A DNA stretch of 64,000 nt from CAZCGA01 sp964498075 (GCA_964498075.1 CAZCGA010000001.1:1-64000); one strand, 5' to 3'. Numbered from the stretch's first letter, positions 45,793 to 55,023 are shown. Notes: generated from the sequence alone by a model not told the origin. Numbers and translations: made by a program.

Positions 45793-46865
45793 CGAAGCTT
45801 CAGCGTGCTGAGCGCGAAGACGGCGCAGATGATGGAGATGATCCAGAAGCGCACGATGATCTGCGGCTCCGGCCAGCCTTGCAGCTCGAAGTGATGGTGA
45901 ATCGGTGCCATGCGGAAGATGCGTTTGCGGCGCAGCTTGAAGGAGACCACTTGGAAGATCACCGACAGCGCCTCGACGACGAACACCCCGCCGACGACCA
46001 GCATGACCAATTCCTGCTTGGTGATCAGGGCGACCAGCGCGAGGGCCGCGCCGAGCGGGAGCGAGCCGACATCGCCCATGAACATCTCGGCGGGATAGGC
46101 GTTGAACCACAGGAAGCCGAGGCCGGCACAGAGCAGCGCGCCGCAGAAGATCGCCAGCTCGCCCGCACCGGCGACGTACGGGATCTGGAGGTACTCGGCC
46201 AGCTTCACGTTGCCGGTGACGTAGGCGAAGACGCCATAGGTGAAGGCAGTCGTCATCACCGGCCCGATCGCCAGGCCATCGAGCCCGTCGGTGAGATTGA
46301 CGGCGTTCGACAAGCCAACCACCGCGATCGCCGCGAACGGCACGTACCAGACGCCAAGGTTCGGATGCAGCTCCTTGACGAACGGGAAGAACAGCGCCGT
46401 GCTGAAGTCCGGCTTGAGGTACAAGACTGTCGCCGGGACCAGCGCGACGCCGAACTGCGCCGCCAGCTTGGCGCGGCCGCTGAGACCGCGGGCGTTGCCG
46501 CGGCGCAGCTTGCGATAATCGTCGATGAAACCGATCCCCGCGAAGGCGACGGTGACGCCGACGGCGAGCCAGATGAATGGGTTCGTCAGATCCGCGAGCA
46601 GCAGCGTCGAGAGAATCAGCGAGAAGAGGATCAATGTGCCGCCCATGGTCGGCGTACCCGCTTTGGAGAGGTGACTCTGCGGGCCGTCGGGACGAATGGT
46701 CTGCCCGATCTGTCCCGCCGTCAGCCGGCGAATGAGCCACGGCCCGAGCAGGAAGGACACCACCAACGCGGTGAGCGCCGCGATCAGCGTGCGGAACGTG
46801 ATGTAGCGGAAGACGTTGAAGACGGAGTGTGAGGCGTGCAGTGGATAGAGGAGATGATAGAGCAT
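45789..46865 (-). CDS. mraY: Phospho-N-acetylmuramoyl-pentapeptide transferase MraY
   Basis: MraY moves phospho-MurNAc-pentapeptide to undecaprenyl phosphate to make lipid I. The 358-residue polytopic protein has KAGTPTMGG, GFIDDYRKLRRGN, NLTDGLDGLAIGP and IHHHFELQGW, all family active-site motifs. The ATG at 46865 (MLYHLLYPL) shares its first base with the murF stop. Confidence 0.97.
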   Translation of the reverse strand: MLYHLLYPLHASHSVFNVFRYITFRTLIAALTALVVSFLLGPWLIRRLTAGQIGQTIRPDGPQSHLSKAGTPTMGGTLILFSLILSTLLLADLTNPFIWLAVGVTVAFAGIGFIDDYRKLRRGNARGLSGRAKLAAQFGVALVPATVLYLKPDFSTALFFPFVKELHPNLGVWYVPFAAIAVVGLSNAVNLTDGLDGLAIGPVMTTAFTYGVFAYVTGNVKLAEYLQIPYVAGAGELAIFCGALLCAGLGFLWFNAYPAEMFMGDVGSLPLGAALALVALITKQELVMLVVGGVFVVEALSVIFQVVSFKLRRKRIFRMAPIHHHFELQGWPEPQIIVRFWIISIICAVFALSTLKLR

Positions 46866-48265
46866 CACGGCGGACTCCCTATCCCTTCCAGCAGCCGCAC
46901 CACCTCGTCCATCTTCATACCGCGGGAGCCTTTCACGAGCACCACGTCGCCCGGCTGCCACTGGGCCGTCACCGCACTCGCCACCTCGGCATGTGAGCCG
47001 CACACGTGCACAGCGTCGGCACCCATGCCCCCCGCGCGCGCGCCGGCCGCCATGGCGTCGGCGTGCGCCCCGAGCAGAAACAGCTGTTGTACGCCGAGGG
47101 CCGCGGCGCGCTCACCCACTGTGTGATGAGCGCGCCGGGCCTCGTCGCCCAGCTCCCACATCTCCCCCAACACCACCACCGGCCGTCCGGAGAAGCGCCG
47201 GAGCGCCACCAGGGCGGCTTCCACGCTGGACGGGTTTGCGTTGTACGCATCATTGACAAGGGTAACGCCGTTGGCGAGACGGCGGACCTGCATCCGCATT
47301 GCGGGCCCGACGCTGCGCTCCAATCCGCGGGCGATCACGTCGATGCCCAGGCCCATGGCGTACCCGATCGCGGCAGCGGCGAGCGCGTTGCTGACGTTGT
47401 GTCGCCCGATAAGACGCAGCCGCACGCGGGTACGCCGGCCTTCGACGAGCAGGGCAAACGCCACGCCGTCGCCGCCCAGGTCGACCAGATTGCGCGCGCA
47501 GACGTCGGCATCGTGACCGAAGGTCACCTTGCGGCCACGAAACGGGGCGGCGAGCCGTCGCACCCATTCGTCATCCAGGTTGACGGCGATGACCGCCGCT
47601 GCAGACAGCCCGGCAAACAGCTCCCCTTTGGCTTGCGCGACACCGGCGAGCGTCCCGCCGACGCCTTCCAGATGGGCGGGGCCGACGTTGGTAATCACGG
47701 CGAAGTCGGGTTGCGCGATCTCGGTGAGACGGGCGATCTCGCCGAAGTGATTCATGCCCATCTCCAGTACCGCGACCGCCTCATCGCCTTGGACTCGCAG
47801 GAGCATGAGCGGCAGGCCGATGAGGTTGTTGAGATTGCCCTCGGTCTTCAGCACGCGGGCGCGTGGCGGCGGGAAGTCCGCAGCCGTACACACTGCCGCA
47901 ATCATGTCCTTGGTTGTCGTCTTTCCGTTGCTTCCGGTGACGCCGACGACGCGCATCGGATGCTGTCGACGCGTCCACGCGGCAAGATCACCGAGCCCCC
48001 GCAAGGTATCGGTGACGCGCACCAGCCGGGTGGGCGGAGCGCCGACCGGCTCACGATCGACCACGCAAGCCAGAGCGCCGCCGCGCAGGGCCTCCGCCGC
48101 AAAGTCGTGGCCGTCATGCCGCGGACCGCGCAAGGCAAAGAACAGTGCGCCGGGTTCCATCCGCCGCGAGTCTGTCGTGATCGAGCTGAAGGTCAAATCG
48201 CGCTGCGCGGCGGGCACAGCGGAACCACGGGTTGCGGTGACTACGTCTTGCAGGGTCCAGTTCAT
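46865..48265 (-). CDS. murF: UDP-N-acetylmuramoyl-tripeptide--D-alanyl-D-alanine ligase MurF
   Basis: MurF adds D-Ala-D-Ala to UDP-MurNAc-tripeptide. The 466 residues begin MNWTLQDVVTATRG and contain VVGVTGSNGKTTTKDM (ATP site) and VTLVNDAYNANPSSVEAAL. An in-frame ATG at 48307, only four bases after the ftsI stop, would add 14 residues; neither start has a clear ribosome binding site. murE, which normally sits between ftsI and murF and makes the MurF substrate, is not here. Confidence 0.95.
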   Translation of the reverse strand: MNWTLQDVVTATRGSAVPAAQRDLTFSSITTDSRRMEPGALFFALRGPRHDGHDFAAEALRGGALACVVDREPVGAPPTRLVRVTDTLRGLGDLAAWTRRQHPMRVVGVTGSNGKTTTKDMIAAVCTAADFPPPRARVLKTEGNLNNLIGLPLMLLRVQGDEAVAVLEMGMNHFGEIARLTEIAQPDFAVITNVGPAHLEGVGGTLAGVAQAKGELFAGLSAAAVIAVNLDDEWVRRLAAPFRGRKVTFGHDADVCARNLVDLGGDGVAFALLVEGRRTRVRLRLIGRHNVSNALAAAAIGYAMGLGIDVIARGLERSVGPAMRMQVRRLANGVTLVNDAYNANPSSVEAALVALRRFSGRPVVVLGEMWELGDEARRAHHTVGERAAALGVQQLFLLGAHADAMAAGARAGGMGADAVHVCGSHAEVASAVTAQWQPGDVVLVKGSRGMKMDEVVRLLEGIGSPP

Positions 48266-48311
48266 ACAAGCGGTGCTCAGTTGTTCCGCGGTCGTCCCCT
48301 TCCGCATAGCG

Positions 48312-50248
48312 TCAACCCGCGGCCGATCCAAATTGGAGGTCGAGCGTCGTCCCCTGGGCGGTTTCCGCCCCGGCAGGCGGATCCTGGGCGACGACGAATC
48401 CTGAACCGTGCGTCCGCACGTCCCAACCTGCGCGCGCGGCTTGCACCAGCGCCTGACGCATACTGAGGCCGATGAAGCTCGGCATCCCCTTTTCGCTCTC
48501 GATCGCTGGCCAGCTCGCGAGTCGCGCCTTTTCAGCCTCGTTTTCACGCAGCGGTATGGGTGCCGACGCGACGCGCAAACCCAAACGGTCCACCGCGTAC
48601 TCGCCGATCCGTCGAAAGACGGGCGCGGCAACCGTTCCGCCGTAGGTGGCGGTTCGTGGGTTGTCAACGACGACGAGGATCACGAATCGTGGCGCATCCG
48701 CGGGGATGAAGCCGACGAAGGAAGACATCCGGTCGCGTGCGGAGTACCTGCCGGTTTTCGCATCGACCTTTTGCGCCGTACCGGTTTTTCCGGCGACTGG
48801 GACGCNNNNNNNNNNCGGGCCTGAGTCCCTGTACCGCCCTCGACCACGCCGCGCAGCAGCTCGCCGACGGCGCGTGCGGTCTGCGCCGAGATGGGTTGTC
48901 CGACGACTTGCGGCTTGTTCTCCCGCAGCACCGTCCCATCGGGGCCGACGACGCGGCGCACCACGTAGGGGCGCATCAGCTTCCCGCCATTCGCAAGCGC
49001 CGCGTATGCACGCAGCAACTGCAGCGGCGTGACAGCGATGCCTTGGCCGAAGCTGGTGGTCACCAAATTGATCCGCGCCCACTTCTGAAAGGGCGGCACC
49101 AATCCGGGAACTTCTCCCGGCAGGTCGATCTGGGTGGGCTTGCCAAAGCCGAAGGCGCGCAGCGCGAGCCCGAGGCGTTCGATCCCGAGACGTTCGCCCA
49201 CTTTGGCGGCGCCGATGTTGCTCGAGTGCTTGATCACGTCCGCGAACGTCAGCCATCCGGAGGGTTCATGGTCATGAATCGTCCGGCTACCGACCGTATA
49301 ACTCCCGTTCTCGCAGAACACTTTGTCGCTGGGTCGCACGACGCCGGCCTCCAGCGCCGCCGCAGCCAGGATGCCCTTGAAGGTCGAGCCAGGCTCGTAC
49401 GAGTCGGCGATGACGCGATTGCGCCACTGGTCTGCCGTGAAGGCAGCGAGGGTGTTCGGATCGAAGCGCGGCACGTTGGCGAGCGCGAGGATCTCACCGG
49501 TAGATGGATCCATGACGACGGCGACGCCGGCCGCCGCCTTACGCAGGGTGACGGCAGATTCAAGCTCCGCTTCGGTGACTTGCTGGAGGTTCGCGTCGAT
49601 GGTGAGCTCCACACGAGCGCCTTGTCGGGGTAGCGGTTGCCAAGGGCCTTCCGTGATCATGTGGCGTCCGCGGGCGTCGCGCTCGATGTTCAAAGACTCC
49701 ACTGAGCCTCGCAAGTCTGCGTCATAGGCCAACTCGACACCTTCCAGACCCTGGGAGTCCACGCCGGCCAGGCCGATCACCTGACCCGCGAGGTGCCCGC
49801 GGGGGTAGAGGCGCCGCCGGCTCGATTTGCTTCCGACACCGCGGAGCGCCAACGCCTCGATCGTATCCGCTTGTTCCCGCGTCGCATCGCGCAATAGCCA
49901 CACGAAGGGCTCCTGGGCATGCGCCTTCTCAGCCACCAACGCAGGCGGTAGCGCCAACGTTCCTGCCAGGAGAGAAATGACGTGCGGCGCTGGATCCAGC
50001 GAACGCGGGTGCAGAAACACCGCCGCCGCCTCTACGCTCAGAGCGAGAACATCGCCGTGGCGATCGACAATCGCGCCACGATCGGGCGGAACTGCAAGGC
50101 GCTGTCGATGCTGTCGGCTGGCGAGCATCCTCAAGGAGTCCCCTTCGAGGACGCACAGCTGAAAGGCACGGCCAAACTCAACCAGGAACAGCATGAAAAA
50201 GATTCCAGCCGTGGCGGCCATGCGCATGCGGAGGGCTCCAGGTTTCAT
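48312..50248 (-). CDS. ftsI: Peptidoglycan transpeptidase FtsI (PBP3) with PASTA domain, interrupted by an assembly gap
   Basis: FtsI crosslinks septal peptidoglycan. The N-terminal membrane anchor (residues 10-28), dimerisation domain and transpeptidase domain are present: SxxK as GSTFKG, SxN as HSSNIG, and KTGT as VAGKTGTAQ. The C-terminus is a single PASTA domain (GMPSFIGLSMRQALVQAAR and on), a feature of SpoVD/FtsI proteins in several phyla. Ten N at 48806-48815 split the gene just before the KTGT motif, and the two sides are in different frames. A gap of 8 or 11 bases would restore one frame. The start overlaps ftsL by four bases. Full length about 645 residues. Confidence 0.92.
48806..48815. 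other. Assembly gap (10 N)
   Basis: Ten undetermined bases inside ftsI, between the codons for GTGTQA and VPVAGKTGT. The round number and the frame disagreement show it is a scaffold placeholder, not a measured length. Confidence 0.98.
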
Positions 50249-50625
50249 GGGAGGACCGCTGCTGAACCCTTGGGCGGGCGCATCATGCCGAGTCGCGCAC
50301 GCGCGACCTCAACGATGCGGCCGGTTGTGTCCAGAGTCGCCGCTTCGACGGTCAGCTCGTGCTCCTCCTGCTCGAGCCGGTGGATCACCTGACGCGTAGT
50401 CGAGAGACGATAGCCGACGTCAACAACCTTCAGGCGGAGCCAGACGTGAGCGAGAGCAATGCCCACACCGACGGCAACGAATATTGCCAGCCAAACGATC
50501 AAGGTGCGGAACTCAGCGTACTGGGCGGCGGCGATGTTTGATGGGCTGAACCACGCAAAGGACGACTGCACGTCGGCGTGAGAAGGCGCGGCAGACGACG
50601 GTGGGCGCAGCGACAGCGGGAGCAT
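50245..50625 (-). CDS. ftsL: FtsL-like cell division protein
   Basis: The 126-residue bitopic protein has one membrane segment (FRTLIVWLAIFVAVGVGIAL, about residues 39-58) followed by a short coiled coil (YRLSTTRQVIHRLEQEEHEL) and the ARARLGM end typical of FtsL/FtsLA. FtsL joins FtsB and FtsQ to activate FtsWI. The call rests on this layout and on position immediately before ftsI. It starts only three bases after mraZ; rsmH, normally between them, is absent. Confidence 0.85.
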   Translation of the reverse strand: MLPLSLRPPSSAAPSHADVQSSFAWFSPSNIAAAQYAEFRTLIVWLAIFVAVGVGIALAHVWLRLKVVDVGYRLSTTRQVIHRLEQEEHELTVEAATLDTTGRIVEVARARLGMMRPPKGSAAVLP

Positions 50626-50628
50626 GGT

Positions 50629-51081
50629 CTATATCCCGAGCTCCGTCAGGTCCTGTGGATTCTGCATGATGTGCTGCTCCGCTTCACCGAACACTTGCTT
50701 CCACTGCTCTCGGTCCCAGATCCGGAATTTCAGATTGGCGGAGGTGAAAACGACGTCCCGCTTCAGGCCGGCATATTCGCGAAGGCTCGGCGGCAACAGG
50801 ATCCGGCCCTGCTTGTCCAGCACACAATCGTGAGCTGCGGAGAAGTAGTAGTTCTGGAACCGCAAGACGCGCTGGTCGAATTGAGGCTTCTGTTGAAGCC
50901 GTTCTTCCAGCTGCACCCACGCCGCATACGGGAAGACGTCGAGGCAACGGACAGAGGCGAAGACGAAGTTGGTGATGACGACCCGGTCGTCGTTGGTAGC
51001 CTGCAGCATTTCGCGGAATTTTGCAGGGACGCTGACGCGCCCTTTTTCGTCGACCGTATGTTCGAAGGTCCCCCGAAACAT
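50629..51081 (-). CDS. mraZ: Transcriptional regulator MraZ
   Basis: The 150-residue protein contains two AbrB-like SpoVT/MraZ domains, with the paired signatures DEKGRVSVPAKFRE (residues 11-24) and DKQGRILLPPSLRE (about residue 93). MraZ binds TGGGN repeats ahead of its own gene and represses the dcw operon in E. coli and Mycoplasma. Suitable boxes lie at 51103-51127. Confidence 0.96.
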   Translation of the reverse strand: MFRGTFEHTVDEKGRVSVPAKFREMLQATNDDRVVITNFVFASVRCLDVFPYAAWVQLEERLQQKPQFDQRVLRFQNYYFSAAHDCVLDKQGRILLPPSLREYAGLKRDVVFTSANLKFRIWDREQWKQVFGEAEQHIMQNPQDLTELGI

Positions 51082-51102
51082 ACACCACCCAGTGGCCTAC
51101 TA

Positions 51103-51127
51103 GACCATTATTCCCCACCTCTCCCCA
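51103..51127 (-). promoter_or_regulatory. MraZ-box direct repeats
   Basis: On the minus strand TGGGG (51123-51127), TGGGG (51113-51117) and TGGTC (51103-51107) recur every 10 bases, the spacing of known MraZ operators. They lie between the promoter and the mraZ start. The third copy is degenerate. Confidence 0.75.
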
Positions 51128-51139
51128 CCACCGGGGCGG

Positions 51140-51168
51140 ACTATAGGTGGCCGTTTTTCATCTGTCAA
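51140..51168 (-). promoter_or_regulatory. Sigma-70 promoter of the dcw cluster
   Basis: TTGACA (51163-51168) and TATAGT (51140-51145) are separated by 17 bases on the minus strand. RNA would start near 51133, upstream of the MraZ boxes and about 50 bases before mraZ. It lies just downstream of rnpB. Confidence 0.8.
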
Positions 51169-51208
51169 GAAAAAAGTTAGATGAGTTCCGGAAGGTTATG
51201 AAGATGAA

Positions 51209-51571
51209 GGCTGGAGGGGGTCGATAAGCCGGATTCTGTCGCCTCGCCCACAACGCGAGGCCTGCGGTCATTCCTCTGGGCCAGCCGTTGCCGGCCGGCT
51301 CTAGCAACACACCCGAGGGGCGCGGGCCACGCAACCCTCTAATCGGTCTTGCTCCAAGTGGGGTTTGCCGAGCAGGTCCGTCTCCGGATCTGCTGGTGAC
51401 GAACTCACCTTTTCACCGCATCCCTTCGGTTGACCGAAGGGCCGTCTCTTTTCTGTGGCACTTTCCCCCGATCACTCGGGGCCGTCGTTAACGGCCACCT
51501 TGCCCTACGGAGTCCGGACTTTCCTCCCGCACGCATCTCAGCGGCGAGCGACCGCATGACCTCCTCCAGCC
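51209..51571 (-). ncRNA. rnpB: RNase P RNA, bacterial type A
   Basis: The minus strand has the diagnostic 5' block GAGGAAAGTCCGGACTCC (P4 and flank) and the 3' block ACAGAATCCGGCTTATCGAC. The ends GGCTGGAGGAGG and CCTCCAGCC pair as helix P1, which fixes the boundaries within a few bases, about 363 nucleotides. It is the catalytic RNA that matures tRNA 5' ends. It starts 10 bases after the stop of the zinc-ribbon protein gene. Confidence 0.95.
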
Positions 51572-51581
51572 GAAGTGCAGT

Positions 51582-52334
51582 CTAGCGCGGCGTCTCAATC
51601 TGTTCCAGACGCTCCGGCCTCCAAAACAAGATGCGATGGCAGTTTGGACAGAGCCGGATGTCTCGGGTTCGCTGCAGCTCATTGAAGACCTGTGGTGGGA
51701 GGTTCATGTGGCAGCCCAGACACGTCCCGTTGCGTACCTCCACAACCGCGGTCCCACCCCGCCGAGTGAGGATCTGCTCGTACTTCTGCCGCACGTTGCC
51801 ATCGAGCGACGCCGCCGTCCGATCGCGACTCTCCCGTTCCCGCTTCAGCTCAGCTGCGAACTCACCGATACGAGCCCGCCGCTCCGCGATCTTCCCTGTC
51901 GATCCCTCTTCCAATTCCGCCAGCCGCCGCTCGGCCTCGGCCGCCGCCGTCTTGAGCGCATCGAGGGACTCGAACACGCCGAGCAGTTCTTCTTCAGTTA
52001 GCTGGTTTGCTTCCTTGCCGACTTCGATCTCTCGCCGCAGTGCCTGGAGCTCCTTCTCGTTGCGGACGCGATTGAGCCGCATGCGCCGATCCGTCATCTT
52101 GGCTTCGTCGGCTTCTAGACGACCCTCAAGGTCGCGACGCCGCGCCTCGACTGCTTCGCGTTCCGCGTGCGCTACCCGGGTCGCCTCAACCTGGAGCAAC
52201 CGCTGGCCTTCGAGCTCGGACACTTCTCGCTCCAACGTTTGCATGAGTTCGGTCTTTTCGCGCAGTCGGCGGTCGAGCTCCTGGAGGGCGGCTAGCTGAT
52301 CGATGGGTGCGTCGGTTTGATTATGTGAGGGCAT
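51582..52334 (-). CDS. Coiled-coil protein with C-terminal C4 zinc ribbon (COG1579 type)
   Basis: The 250-residue protein is a long charged coiled coil (about residues 10-185) ending in a zinc ribbon with CLGCHMNLPPQ and LCPNCHRILFW (two CxxC pairs). This matches the zf-RING_7/CT398-like family, which in Chlamydia interacts with sigma-54 and export proteins. The role here is unknown. It sits between a tRNA gene and rnpB. Confidence 0.85.
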   Translation of the reverse strand: MPSHNQTDAPIDQLAALQELDRRLREKTELMQTLEREVSELEGQRLLQVEATRVAHAEREAVEARRRDLEGRLEADEAKMTDRRMRLNRVRNEKELQALRREIEVGKEANQLTEEELLGVFESLDALKTAAAEAERRLAELEEGSTGKIAERRARIGEFAAELKRERESRDRTAASLDGNVRQKYEQILTRRGGTAVVEVRNGTCLGCHMNLPPQVFNELQRTRDIRLCPNCHRILFWRPERLEQIETPR

Positions 52335-52353
52335 TCTGTCTGAGTTCCAAACG

Positions 52354-52431
52354 TGGTGGGCCCACCAGGATTCGAACCTGGGACCTACCGGTTATGAGCC
52401 GGCGGCTCTGACCAGTCTGAGCTATGGGCCC
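52354..52431 (-). tRNA. tRNA with CAT anticodon (Ile2 or elongator Met)
   Basis: The minus strand folds as a tRNA with acceptor GGGCCCA/TGGGCCC, D-arm GCTCAGACTGGTCAGAGC, anticodon loop CTCATAA (anticodon CAT), T-arm with GGTTCGAATCC, and an encoded CCA at 52354-52356. The acceptor and anticodon stem resemble lysidine-type Ile2 tRNAs more than initiator tRNA. A TilS-modified Ile2 and an elongator Met cannot be told apart by eye. Confidence 0.93.
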
Positions 52432-52492
52432 GTGAGAGTTCGTCATCAGTATGATCATTCGAGACTGCTGATGGCAGTATCCCGTTTCGAAA

Positions 52493-54268
52493 TCAAGCCG
52501 GTGTCCTCGACCCGCCGCGAACATCCCTGCCGCGCAAGAGCTCATTGTGTCGCTCCAGCTCTTCGCGGTAGCGCACCGTATCTCCGCTCGCTTCCGCCTG
52601 ACGCAGTTTCACGAGATCGGCGCGGGCCTCAGAACGGTGCGCTCGTTGCTCGATACGATCGATGCAGTCACGGGCAACTTGTAAACAATCACCCGTCGCC
52701 AGCGCACCTTGGCCCAACAATCCGGCGGTCACCCGTTGCGCAACCGGGCCTGGTAATTGATCGACCACGGATGCAGTGCCGCCGTTGGTCTGCCACGCCG
52801 AGAGCAGGGTACGACCCGCCTCCGCAAGCACCGGACTGCCAAACGAATCCAGAACCCCGCGGTGCGCAACGAGCTGAGCCACGTCCCGATCCAGCGCCAT
52901 CGCCTCAAGCAGTGTGGTCTCCTCGGATCGAAAAACCTCCGTGTGACCTTCGGGGGTCGAGGGGCGCGTCGGTACAACTCGCGCACCAGCAGCAGCCGCG
53001 CGCAGGTTTCGAAAGATCGTTTCGTCGACTGATAGTTGCTGCGCCGCCTTGCGGGCGAGCAGTTCGAATTGGAATGGATCACGGACTCGCGCCAGCACTT
53101 GCCCGATGCGCTCGGCCGCGGCGGCGCGTTGGGGCAACCTCGCGTCGGGCCCTGGATCCAGACGTTGGATGAAGAAGTCCGCCAGCGGAACGGCTTGCTG
53201 CAGGAGCGACAGTGTCGCGGCCGCGCCGCGCTCGCGTGTGTAGCTGTCCGGATCGAATCCCGATGGGAGAAAGGCCCCGAGTCCCCAGACCCCGGCCTCG
53301 GCACACACCGCAAAGGCGCGCACGGCTGCGTCTTGTCCCGCACGGTCGCCATCGAAGAAGGCAACCAGCTCCGGAGCGAAACGGCGCGCGAGTCGCACCT
53401 GGACCTCGGTGAGTGCGGTGCCCAGGCTGGCCACGGTGTAGCCAATGTCCGCCTGCACCAGTGCCAACGCATCGAGGTAGCCCTCGACGATCACCACGCG
53501 CTCCGCCGCGCGGATTGCGTCGCGCGCCTCGAACAAGCCGTACAATACCTGTCCCTTGTGGAACAGCGCGGAGTCGGGCGAGTTGAGATACTTGGGGTGG
53601 TCATGGCCGAGCGTGCGTCCGCCGAAGCCGAGAATGCGCCCACTGCCATCGCGGATGGGGAAGGTCACGCGTGCCCAAAAGCGATCATACACACTGCCGT
53701 CGCTGCGCCGGCCGATCAATCCCAGCTCGCTCGCCTTCTGAGTCGGACAACGCTTGGCACTCAAGGTACGAGCGAGCCCCGTTCCACCGGAAGGGCAGAA
53801 TCCCACGCCATAGCGCTCGATCATGTCGCCCGAGAGCCCGCGCTTGTCGAGATACTCGCGGGCCGCCGCACCGGCCGGCGATTGCAGCGCTTGACGGAAG
53901 TAACCCTGCGCCACTTCATTGATCTCCAGGAGTTGCTGACGTTGTTCCCCGTTCGGTCCTTTTTCCGTTCGCTCCGGCAGCGCCACGCCGGCGCGGCGTG
54001 CGAGTACCTCGACGGCGTCGCGAAACTCCAGCCGATCCGCGCGCATCAAGAACGTAAAGACCGTGCCGCCCGCTCCGCATCCAAAGCAATAGAAGAGGCC
54101 GCGGTCGTCGCTCACCGTGAACGAGGGTGTCTTCTCAGTGTGAAACGGACAGAGGCCGAGATGGTTTCTCCCCGCCTTCTTGAGGGTCACATATCCGGAC
54201 ACGACCTCGACGATGCTCACCCGTTCTCGAATCGCCTGGAGAGTCTCGTCGGGGATCTTGCCGGCCAT
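52493..54268 (-). CDS. dnaG: DNA primase DnaG
   Basis: DnaG makes RNA primers at replication forks. The 591-residue protein has the N-terminal CHC2 zinc finger (CPFHTEKTPSF ... YCFGCGAGG), the TOPRIM core (VVIVEGYLDALAL, then ELVAFFDGDRAGQDAA) and a helical DnaB-binding end. I take the ATG at 54268 (MAGKIPDETL); a GTG nine bases upstream overlapping the cvpA stop is possible. It is in an rpsU-cvpA-dnaG order, and rpoD, often next, is not there. Confidence 0.95.
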   Translation of the reverse strand: MAGKIPDETLQAIRERVSIVEVVSGYVTLKKAGRNHLGLCPFHTEKTPSFTVSDDRGLFYCFGCGAGGTVFTFLMRADRLEFRDAVEVLARRAGVALPERTEKGPNGEQRQQLLEINEVAQGYFRQALQSPAGAAAREYLDKRGLSGDMIERYGVGFCPSGGTGLARTLSAKRCPTQKASELGLIGRRSDGSVYDRFWARVTFPIRDGSGRILGFGGRTLGHDHPKYLNSPDSALFHKGQVLYGLFEARDAIRAAERVVIVEGYLDALALVQADIGYTVASLGTALTEVQVRLARRFAPELVAFFDGDRAGQDAAVRAFAVCAEAGVWGLGAFLPSGFDPDSYTRERGAAATLSLLQQAVPLADFFIQRLDPGPDARLPQRAAAAERIGQVLARVRDPFQFELLARKAAQQLSVDETIFRNLRAAAAGARVVPTRPSTPEGHTEVFRSEETTLLEAMALDRDVAQLVAHRGVLDSFGSPVLAEAGRTLLSAWQTNGGTASVVDQLPGPVAQRVTAGLLGQGALATGDCLQVARDCIDRIEQRAHRSEARADLVKLRQAEASGDTVRYREELERHNELLRGRDVRGGSRTPA

Positions 54269-54276
54269 GGGCTGCA

Positions 54277-54783
54277 CTACGTTTTGTTCGAAGAGTCCGG
54301 CCGCGCGGCATCGTGTAGACCGAGCCGCGCCACGCTGCCCGCTGCGGTCACCAGCGGACGTCCGATTGTCGAGCGCATGATCTGTTCGTCAAGGGTCGGA
54401 ACGAGCGGGAACAGATGCAGAAACAGCAGCAAGAATGCCAGCACCGCGACGCCCTTGCCAGCACCGACTGCGGCACCCGCCAGCCGCGTGACCCCGCGGA
54501 GAAACAGCGCGCCGGCCAGCCGGTCGAGCAGCACACCGACAAGATTCACACTGGTATGCACGATGACGAAGATCAACACGAACGCTACACCGACATCAAC
54601 CGGCACTGGAATCCGGAATCGCTCCTGCAGGAGCCCCGCGCCGGCCCCTGCAAACTCGACAGCCGCCACCATCCCCCCGATCAGCGCCAGCAGCCCAAAG
54701 CACTCTCGAAAGAAGCCACGCCAGTATCCACGCAGAGCACACACGACCAGCAGAACGCTCAGAGTCAGATCAACACTGTTCAT
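54277..54783 (-). CDS. CvpA family membrane protein
   Basis: The 168-residue protein has four membrane segments and starts MNSVDLTLSVLLVVCALRGYWRG, the usual opening of CvpA/colicin V production proteins (DxxxxxxxxxxGxxRG). The family supports envelope homeostasis in proteobacteria; the biochemical role is unclear. It lies between rpsU and dnaG in a tight run. Confidence 0.85.
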   Translation of the reverse strand: MNSVDLTLSVLLVVCALRGYWRGFFRECFGLLALIGGMVAAVEFAGAGAGLLQERFRIPVPVDVGVAFVLIFVIVHTSVNLVGVLLDRLAGALFLRGVTRLAGAAVGAGKGVAVLAFLLLFLHLFPLVPTLDEQIMRSTIGRPLVTAAGSVARLGLHDAARPDSSNKT

Positions 54784-54825
54784 CAGCCGCCCCGATCTGA
54801 CCTGCTTATCCTCGGTCTTGACGAT

Positions 54826-55023
54826 TCAGAATCCACTGCCTACTACCCGACGTAAGATTCTTTTCTTGGCAGCCAGCGCCTTCTTCTTCCGTCTCACGCT
54901 AGGCTTTTCGTAGTGCTCACGCCTCCGCAATTCCGCTAGGATGCCCGCCTTCTCGCATAGCTTCTTGAAACGTCTGATGCCGCTTTCAATCGGTTCGTTC
55001 TCCTTCACCCGAACCCCTGCCAT
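54826..55023 (-). CDS. rpsU: 30S ribosomal protein S21
   Basis: The 65-residue basic protein starts MAGVRVKENEPIESGIRRFK and continues with KAGILAELRRREHYEKPSVR and a lysine/arginine-rich tail, which is S21. The ATG at 55023 follows a GGGAGGGGGTGAG ribosome site. It is the first gene of the rpsU-cvpA-dnaG run and has its own promoter at 55112-55139. Confidence 0.95.
   Translation of the reverse strand: MAGVRVKENEPIESGIRRFKKLCEKAGILAELRRREHYEKPSVRRKKKALAAKKRILRRVVGSGF

Noticed and set aside
44455..46740. Long N-terminal extension of MurD overlapping mraY
   Set aside because: The part upstream of 45792 is a shadow of mraY in another frame; the true MurD start overlaps the mraY stop by four bases.
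48680..49256. Two separate genes for the halves of FtsI
   Set aside because: Both halves belong to one transpeptidase domain; the frame change is caused by the ten-N placeholder.
53036..54913. 625-residue plus-strand open frame opposite dnaG
   Set aside because: It covers dnaG, cvpA and rpsU in antisense and has no domain signature.
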